A DNA stretch of 39,460 nt from Bacteroidota bacterium (lineage in GTDB: Bacteria > Bacteroidota > Bacteroidia > UBA7662): contig JAIXRA010000107.1 in assembly GCA_027485465.1 (NCBI GenBank), positions 1 through 39,460 on the forward strand, read 5' to 3'. The position numbers and the translations under genes are program-made. Shown one piece after another: positions 34,801 through 39,460 of this stretch. Under the pieces are notes generated by a model. That model had not been told where the DNA came from and searched no databases. It saw only the letters and a list, made by a program, of their open reading frames with translations. Every line of letters begins with the position of its first letter. Positions within the stretch are counted from its first letter, which is position 1.

Positions 34801-35184
34801 CCAACCTGTGTTATAGTAATATTTTTCTCTATTCAAATTGCTTTGAAACAAATCGTTGGGGCCCTGATACAAAATCACCTGATAGGGGTCCTCGGGCTGT
34901 ACATTCAACTGTTGTTCAAGGCCTGCGGTTAATCCAGGTATCAGGCGGGCCACATAGCGCGCGATGCTATCCAGGGGTTGGTCAAAATAAACCCGATCCC
35001 CCCGGGCGTCCAGTACCTTCCAAACAGGGGTCCCTTCCTGCCGTTGATTTCTTCCAAAAGGCGTCAATTGCAATTGAACCTGAGCCATGGCCTCGAAGGC
35101 GAGTCCGCCACCAACCAACATGGCCACCAAGAGCCAAGGCCGGCTGGTTTGAATAAATCGTAGCAAGTTCGCGAAGAAAGGCAT
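31900..35184 (-). CDS. Outer-membrane protein: degenerate peptidase-MA-like region, TolB-like propeller and C-terminal barrel
   Basis: 1094 residues from ATG 35184, which gives a clean signal peptide (1-35, cleavage EAMAQ); an ATG ten codons earlier overlaps the divergent gene. Residues about 140-240 resemble peptidase-MA proteins at the LPSWFTDGYARY step, but the place of HExxH reads REGIV, so no zinc site. Residues about 310-600 hold repeated PD40-type blades (DYPKMAWHPGGNRLV, IQSLDWSPDGKTLAA). Residues about 720-1094 are strands of an outer-membrane barrel related to the surface-antigen/Omp85 type (FLDAGTAW, LLWSYGVGVRAHLLGYSIRLDRA), ending in a C-terminal Phe. Similar Bacteroidota proteins are labelled TolB-like or PD40 proteins; their role is unknown. 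It lies near porV/porU, but in its own transcription unit. Confidence 0.85.
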   Translation of the reverse strand: MPFFANLLRFIQTSRPWLLVAMLVGGGLAFEAMAQVQLQLTPFGRNQRQEGTPVWKVLDARGDRVYFDQPLDSIARYVARLIPGLTAGLEQQLNVQPEDPYQVILYQGPNDLFQSNLNREKYYYNTGWNFPAPGNKVPVYVSCSTEEMVEQIREGIVRVLVAEILYGGNSWQRIQNQALLVLPSWFTDGYARYRGAGWKGAMDRELRAWLVQRPRAGFGELVRSRPDLAGVLFWHRYAQVNGLGGTARLLGMARSHRQVQSAFRSLNTVTYGTFVRSLLVDCRKEIAVDSVSLVSAKDVLSLAGKTYGRLGPVRSDARGRHLAFGAYHRGRISIYTYDRSTKETTRLYKSPPCGPPAVEDYPKMAWHPGGNRLVVVMAGPQGPRWMVFSRNSEQDWMVEERPVRGIEVIQSLDWSPDGKTLAACARSKGRSGLWTWSSPTANPALLWADSLEKYDVRFVPGSQSLVYAARLPYGVEAQDGMGSRGRWNGLLRLDRALGSRPQILLGVDTEAISSPLPLGGGTLIWLSDRTGYLIRYRGTWEGPNLGGTPLAPTATSLRWHEGGALTTGLLMGPDPRPNPLVLALRDKVDTTRWVPGSLKDDDLPVTAWRRQERERLHGEGAGSRLALDEVRPANLGLLGPIRSVGEEARPLLPDHTGGDWLPGFEPNTIARIASTLFAAKPKSTSTVLKSSPYVKASSIDHVSLQAGSTLLQGRMPLLSASRMHTLLARPGAVVRVGLSDLPEDHNLSAGLMILQSLSDFQSYLLYENLSGLIDWRLMGVYSKLPASLPTGGGFGGGSGSVNPAQVWEVYGSMTRPLGVYSGVSATFGSVLSRENLPLNPDFPKDNGSIRHQMTGLRLEWMTDRSRRSSGALWKGYRAKVFHEFYLSSGTTSGSGALFGLDARAYQPLMGGMVWASRLAFQHSTGALRANYMVGGMEQWLMPRINGDMPVPSSNRVLLNGLAAPVRGLPINTMNGSSFMGAGTEVRWIPAAMRAAVPVGSEFWRNFQLAAFLDAGTAWKPGGFLKTDSTLFPTQINRDPVRVRFDRQLSPLLWSYGVGVRAHLLGYSIRLDRARALENRVRLAPTWVLSLGLDF

Positions 35185-35212
35185 CGTCCTCAAAATTAAG
35201 TAATTTGGCCCC

Positions 35213-35863
35213 ATGACCCGCTGCGAAATTCACCGTTTTACCTTTAATCCCTTTGGCGTTAACACCTACCTGCTTTACAGCTCCGAAGGGGAAGCCCTGA
35301 TCATCGATCCGGGCTGCTCAACACCGCAGGAAGAAGCCATCCTTCGGGATTTTATCCAGGCACGTAAGCTCCAGCCAACCCGGCTGCTGTTGACCCATGC
35401 CCATCTAGACCATGTCCTTGGGAACGCCTGGATTGCTCGCGAATACGGTTTGCAACCCCAAATGCATCGCCTGGATTTGCCCGACCTCGAACGCCTCGTG
35501 GCCTATGCCCCCTTGTTTGGTGTAGAGGCCGAAGCCTCACCGCCCCCCTCCCTTTTCCTGGCCGGAGGGGAGCGCCTGACCTGGTCGGGTCCCACCTTGG
35601 AATTGCTGGAAGCCCCGGGGCATTCCCCCGGGAGCCTGTGTTTTTATATCCCGGACCAAGAGATTCTGGTATCCGGAGATGTCCTCTTTGAACGCAGCAT
35701 CGGGCGCACGGATCTACCAGGCGGACATCATCCAACACTTTTGCAGTCGATCAGAAACGTTTTGTGGGCCCTACCGGATCGCACGGTGGTGTACCCAGGC
35801 CATGGAGCAAGCACCCAAATCGGGATCGAAAAAAGAGAGAACCCCTTTCTAAGAGAGGGTTAG
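35213..35863 (+). CDS. Metallo-beta-lactamase-fold hydrolase, glyoxalase II-like
   Basis: 216 residues. The zinc-binding pattern is complete: THAHLDH at 61-67, His137 (APGHSPGS), Asp156 (SGDVLF) and His197 (YPGHG). This short form lacks the C-terminal glutathione-binding domain of true glyoxalase II and fits the YcbL-like branch, which hydrolyses thioesters of unknown identity. Cys35 and Cys143 are not at the active site. The gene is divergent from the barrel-protein gene (28 bases between starts) and its last four bases overlap the 3' end of porV. Confidence 0.93.
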   Translation: MTRCEIHRFTFNPFGVNTYLLYSSEGEALIIDPGCSTPQEEAILRDFIQARKLQPTRLLLTHAHLDHVLGNAWIAREYGLQPQMHRLDLPDLERLVAYAPLFGVEAEASPPPSLFLAGGERLTWSGPTLELLEAPGHSPGSLCFYIPDQEILVSGDVLFERSIGRTDLPGGHHPTLLQSIRNVLWALPDRTVVYPGHGASTQIGIEKRENPFLREG

Positions 35864-37134
35864 TCCGTAATGGCTGGTGATTCGTCGGAGTTTTTGCCCA
35901 AGGAACCCAAATCAAAAAGCAGCGAAAAGCGCAGGGTATTGGCCAACGGATTGGTCTGCAAAGACCCTACTGGAATCAGGTAGGCAAAATTGAGGTTAAA
36001 CACATTGTACTGCAATCCCATCCCGGCGGTGAAATACTGCCGTCCACCCTTGGTGGGATGCTCGTAGAAATACCCACCACGCAATGCAAAAACCTCGTTA
36101 TAAAGGTATTCGATTCCGATTGAGGGATTGATTTCCCTTAGTTCTTCGCGGAATCCATCGGGAGCATCGCCAAAAGAGCCCAGAATCCCTTCCATCACGG
36201 ACTTTTGGTTGGGGTCTTCACCGCGGGCAATCAGGGGCCGACCGTCGACACCCAGCAAAATGCGGTTCGAAGAATCCCGTTGGTAGACCGGGTTGGTCGG
36301 CACCAATAATTTGTTAAGATCAAAGGAAAATGAAACCTTGTTGTACCGATCGATCACCGATGTTAGGGTGGTGCCTAGGCGAAGGTTGGTCGGAATAAAG
36401 CTGGTGTTACCGGATTCGGAATAGGACATCTTGTTACCCATGTTGCTGAGCGAGAGACCCAGGGCCACGTTCCCGTCCCGCCCAAAAAGGCGACGATCGC
36501 GATTGTAATAAAAAGATAAATCACCCGCCACCGATTGCCCGGCCTTGAACTGATTGTTAGGATCAAATCCGGCCGCCAAATTGGAATAAACATATCGCAG
36601 AGCGACCCCAACACTAAAAAAATCACTCAATTTGCGGGCGTAAGCCCCGTCCAGAGAAAATTCATTGGGGTTGAAGGTTCCCAAGGAATTGCCGTTGATG
36701 TCGGTAAAATTGATATCCCCCAACGAAAAATACCGCATGGAGACGCCCACGGTTTGCAAATCATCCAAACGCTTGTAGGCGCTCAAATAGGCCAGCGACA
36801 CGTCAGGGACCAAATTGCGTAGCCAAGGGGTGTAATTCATGGCAATTCCACTGCCTTTGTCTACAAAACAAAGTTTGGCCGCGTTCCAATAAATGGAGTT
36901 GGCGTCGGGACTCGTGGCGGCCCCTACGTCTCCCATGGCCCCGGCCCTTGCGTCCGGTGAAATCATCAAAAAGGGAACGGCCGTTGTGATGGTGTTCAGG
37001 TCTCCCCCTCCTAGCTGGGTTGGGGTGATTTGGGCCTGAAGGGACGTACCAATCCCGCCCAAAAGCAGCGAAGCAAGAACCAAGGTCAAAAAGCCGGTGC
37101 AGCGCAAAAGCCGCGAAGGGGAGTTACAAGGCAT
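35860..37134 (-). CDS. porV: Type IX secretion outer-membrane shuttle protein PorV
   Basis: 424 residues. Signal peptide 1-34 (cleavage LQAQ). The start of the mature protein, with TTAVPFLMISPDARAGAMGDVGAATSPDANSIYWNAAK, is diagnostic for PorV (LptO), a FadL-like 14-strand barrel. PorV takes folded cargo from the SprA (Sov) translocon to the PorU sortase in the attachment complex. Repeated amphipathic strands (GVSMRYFSLGDINF, SVGVALRYVYSNLA, LRLGTTLTSVIDRY) fill the rest. It lies 125 bases downstream of porU, the usual order in Bacteroidota, with a possible promoter of its own in the gap. Confidence 0.97.
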   Translation of the reverse strand: MPCNSPSRLLRCTGFLTLVLASLLLGGIGTSLQAQITPTQLGGGDLNTITTAVPFLMISPDARAGAMGDVGAATSPDANSIYWNAAKLCFVDKGSGIAMNYTPWLRNLVPDVSLAYLSAYKRLDDLQTVGVSMRYFSLGDINFTDINGNSLGTFNPNEFSLDGAYARKLSDFFSVGVALRYVYSNLAAGFDPNNQFKAGQSVAGDLSFYYNRDRRLFGRDGNVALGLSLSNMGNKMSYSESGNTSFIPTNLRLGTTLTSVIDRYNKVSFSFDLNKLLVPTNPVYQRDSSNRILLGVDGRPLIARGEDPNQKSVMEGILGSFGDAPDGFREELREINPSIGIEYLYNEVFALRGGYFYEHPTKGGRQYFTAGMGLQYNVFNLNFAYLIPVGSLQTNPLANTLRFSLLFDLGSLGKNSDESPAITD

Positions 37135-37227
37135 GTTCAGAGGTTGTGAAATCCGGTAAAGGAGGTTAACAAAAGGTAGGTAAAAGAGGAGTTAGGATGA
37201 ACGCTGGTCAAGGGCCTATCGTACATG

Positions 37228-37257
37228 GCCCGACCCAAAGATAGAAAGAGCCCGACC
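37228..37257 (-). promoter_or_regulatory. Direct repeat flanking a candidate porV promoter box
   Basis: Between porU and porV, GCCCGACC occurs at 37228-37235 and again at 37250-37257, 22 bases apart, about two helical turns. Between them CAAAGATA (37236-37243) reads TATCTTTG on the minus strand, an exact TAnnTTTG box. Its message would have a leader of about 95 bases to the porV start. No TTTG lies at the -33 spacing, as that falls in the end of porU. Confidence 0.35.
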
Positions 37258-37259
37258 TA

Positions 37260-39460
37260 TCATCGCGCCAATAGAATACGTCCATGGCTGATGCCCTGTT
37301 CGCCTTCACAGTCCAGCACAACCGTCAGCATATAAACCCCGTTGGGGAGTGGATGGCCCGTTTCGTGGGTTCCTTCCCAGCCTTCCAATCGAATATAATT
37401 ACCGGTGGATTGGAGGGTGGTCTGGGTTTGGTAAACATCCTGACCGCTGATGTTTTGAACGATCATGCGCACCTGGATGGGGCGATTGGGGCGGTTGTGG
37501 TTGATTTCAACCACCGCAGGCTGCCATCCCGCCAAAGGATTGGGGAAAATCGAAAGCGGTTGCACTTCGAAAGCCGGCCCATTGCTAACCCTGAAATCAA
37601 GGCGGGCCGTGGAGGAATAATTACAGATATCCCAGGCCCGAAACTGCAAGGTGTAGGATCCGGGTTCCAGGCTTTCCAATGGAAAAACGATTCGCCCGCT
37701 TTGGTAGGCGTTGGGGTCCGATCGATAATACGGATTCAGGGTACGGGCTCCTGCCCAGTCCCCGTTGCGGACCAATTGCATTTCGCGGCCAATGCCAGAA
37801 CCGGTGGTATTGAGGCCATCGACATCCCGGAGTCGAATGATCAAATCGTTGTTGGGACCGACGGTTCCTCCACTACGGAACAGGGTATCGTTGAGGCTCA
37901 TCTTTATTTGAGGCCCGGCTGTATCGCAGTTTGCTTGCGGAGCACTGCCGCCTACCCACAAAGAACGCAAGTCGCCCGCTGCATCAAGGGATCCGCTGTG
38001 CTCGGCCATCTGGTTTCCTCCATCCCGGACCGCATAGGCATTCACCCGACCGGGACCGTAGGCATAGGCTATGTCTTTGGGGACCCTGAATCGGGTTTGC
38101 CATCGACCGGCGTTCACGGTTGCCTGCCCCTTGAATATCAAATCTTTGAATTCTTGGTACTCAAAGGCCAACGAAACCGGGTCGTTTTGTTTGGTCCGCA
38201 AAGTGGCGGCTTTGTCAAAAACGCTGAGGTTCAGAAGCCCATCAAAGGTGCTGTCTACGGCACCGGTGGCGTCCAAAACCGCACCCGACAAATCCACCAC
38301 CTCCAAAGCCTGCAGGGTATCGGACGGGGGATCAATCGTAATCTGGGCGGCTGGGAAAGCCAAGCGCAGGGCCGGATCCCCCAACAACGCAAAATTGCGG
38401 GTGTTCACCACGCCCAATTCTGGATTGGCCGCTTCGCGGTACAAATCACCCAATCGGAGCATCTGCCCGGTGGAATCTTTGCGAAACAAATGATCGCGAA
38501 AAAGTCGGGATGATAAGTTTAGGTTAAAATTGGTAAAAGTGACCCGGCTAGTGGTTAACAATCCAATGGCGCCGCCCCGGGGATTGAGCAAAGCCCGTTC
38601 CCCGGCACTAAGGACGGCGGGATTATCAAAACGAGCAAACTCACAGGTGGCGGTTACCATCAAAGGATATCGCCCGGGGTGGTCCCAAGAATCGATTTCG
38701 GGCAGGGTCATGACCCGCTCTTCGGCCAAACCGTTGACCCCACCGTGCCCCATGTAAGCAAAGACCAAGCAACCTTCTTCCATGGCTCGGTTAATACGGT
38801 CGTTCACCTCCGGGTAGCGAGCGCCCCCTGGGCGACTTTCTTGTTGGAACGCGTCCATAAAAAGTTTGCGCACAATTCCCTGCGGGTATTTGATTTCGGT
38901 TTGCCGAACCAATTCATTGCAATCGTTGAGATGGACATTGTAATCTTCGTCATCGGCCAAGAACACCAATTCATTGCGCCAATCCCCGCGGTTGTTGGGG
39001 TCCATATACGCTCGGATTTTGTTCACCACAGCATCGGCCTGCTCGACGTTGCGTACCGGCAGGCGGCCAATGCCCAAATCCATGCGGTCCCCACCGCCTT
39101 CCACAAAAGCCCCTTCGCTTGGATCCATCAATCCATAGAAAGCATCGGAGCAATAGGAATTCAAAGGATCAAAAGAATTGGGGCTTTGGTAGGTTGGCAC
39201 ATGGTTGAACTGATTAGTGGCTCGGTTCTTGGTATCGTAGGAGGTCGAACCCATCAAAAGCAGGTAGCGGGGGGATGGCGTATTGGAGCCCATGTCCAAC
39301 GAGCGTTGACGTAAATGGCGCAGATAGTCTCTCAAGGCCACCGGATCCAATCGGGAGGCTGAAAATTCCCGGTAGATGGACTCGGGATCCACAATGAGGG
39401 TGGTGAGTCCATCGTTTTGGGCATGCAATTCCGAAAGTTGAACGGCGGCACCATGAAAAA
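37260..39460 (-). CDS. porU: Type IX secretion sortase PorU (5' end beyond window)
   Basis: 733 codons of the C-terminal part; the frame continues open through the right edge, so the N-terminus is missing. PorU is the gingipain-like cysteine peptidase that removes T9SS sorting domains and attaches cargo to A-LPS. The catalytic dyad is visible: His in MGHGG (38745-38747) and Cys in TATCEFARFDNP (38643-38645). Upstream of it are IYREFSASRLDPVALRDYL and the YLLLMGSTSYD strand common to the family. Beta domains follow, and the last roughly 90 residues (from SIFPNP) resemble a T9SS C-terminal domain, which in P. gingivalis PorU is kept uncleaved. porV lies downstream. Confidence 0.96.
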   Translation of the reverse strand, partial: FHGAAVQLSELHAQNDGLTTLIVDPESIYREFSASRLDPVALRDYLRHLRQRSLDMGSNTPSPRYLLLMGSTSYDTKNRATNQFNHVPTYQSPNSFDPLNSYCSDAFYGLMDPSEGAFVEGGGDRMDLGIGRLPVRNVEQADAVVNKIRAYMDPNNRGDWRNELVFLADDEDYNVHLNDCNELVRQTEIKYPQGIVRKLFMDAFQQESRPGGARYPEVNDRINRAMEEGCLVFAYMGHGGVNGLAEERVMTLPEIDSWDHPGRYPLMVTATCEFARFDNPAVLSAGERALLNPRGGAIGLLTTSRVTFTNFNLNLSSRLFRDHLFRKDSTGQMLRLGDLYREAANPELGVVNTRNFALLGDPALRLAFPAAQITIDPPSDTLQALEVVDLSGAVLDATGAVDSTFDGLLNLSVFDKAATLRTKQNDPVSLAFEYQEFKDLIFKGQATVNAGRWQTRFRVPKDIAYAYGPGRVNAYAVRDGGNQMAEHSGSLDAAGDLRSLWVGGSAPQANCDTAGPQIKMSLNDTLFRSGGTVGPNNDLIIRLRDVDGLNTTGSGIGREMQLVRNGDWAGARTLNPYYRSDPNAYQSGRIVFPLESLEPGSYTLQFRAWDICNYSSTARLDFRVSNGPAFEVQPLSIFPNPLAGWQPAVVEINHNRPNRPIQVRMIVQNISGQDVYQTQTTLQSTGNYIRLEGWEGTHETGHPLPNGVYMLTVVLDCEGEQGISHGRILLAR

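Noticed and set aside
37284-38513. Long plus-strand open frame (about 409 codons) opposite porU
   Set aside because: It lies wholly antisense to a clear porU, has no recognisable domain, and such open antisense frames are common in GC-rich coding DNA.

Overview
The window comes from a member of the Bacteroidota with a fairly high GC content (mid-50s percent by eye). The assignment rests on two type IX secretion (T9SS) genes (porU, porV), a T9SS C-terminal sorting domain, Bacteroidota-restricted families (DUF4290, DUF4837, DUF1599, BT_3928-type DoxX, the arginase-like family), promoter boxes of the TTTG / TAnnTTTG type, and almost no Shine-Dalgarno sequences. Genes are tightly packed. No stretch longer than about 200 bases lacks a gene, and I saw no tRNA, rRNA, CRISPR array, insertion sequence or phage. 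Several genes appear to start with GTG or TTG.

Layout, left to right. (1) 1-2781, minus: two secreted proteins, one with repeated cohesin-like and Ig-like domains (running off the left edge) and one with a dockerin-like segment and a T9SS tail. (2) 2897-6841, minus: sucB and sucA of the 2-oxoglutarate dehydrogenase complex. (3) 6927-7925, plus: a TIGR01777-type epimerase. (4) 7914-17129, minus: a long run from DUF1599 through a DoxX/thioredoxin-like protein, an ABC permease, aroK, pcrA, DUF4290, murA and ndk to an FAD oxidoreductase, many joined by 1-4 base overlaps. (5) 17161-18870, plus: folP and the c-di-AMP synthase cdaA. (6) 18883-20635, minus: recF and a lipoprotein. (7) 20694-22964, plus: pdhA, a membrane TPR protein and ribH. 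(8) 22956-24197, minus: a membrane-tethered LuxR-like regulator. (9) 24387-26133, plus: a small lipoprotein and an arginase-fold protein. (10) 26165-31816, minus: tatA, gatA, a LysM lytic transglycosylase, DUF4837 lipoprotein and purD, overlapping or nearly so. (11) 31900-39460: a propeller/beta-barrel outer-membrane protein (minus), a metallo-beta-lactamase-fold hydrolase (plus), then porV and porU (minus, porU cut by the right edge).

Most genes are housekeeping: TCA cycle and pyruvate oxidation, folate, riboflavin, purine and shikimate pathways, peptidoglycan synthesis and remodelling, DNA repair, and Gln-tRNA amidation. The accessory interest lies in the cell surface. PorU and PorV process and shuttle T9SS cargo; one cargo protein lies at the left end, with a cohesin-like partner candidate directly downstream of it. 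The points most worth a second look are that cohesin/dockerin pair, a SucB with no recognisable E3-binding domain, the multidomain barrel protein with a degenerate peptidase-like segment, the arginase-fold protein lacking its metal ligands, and operator-like repeats at the regulator gene and porV.
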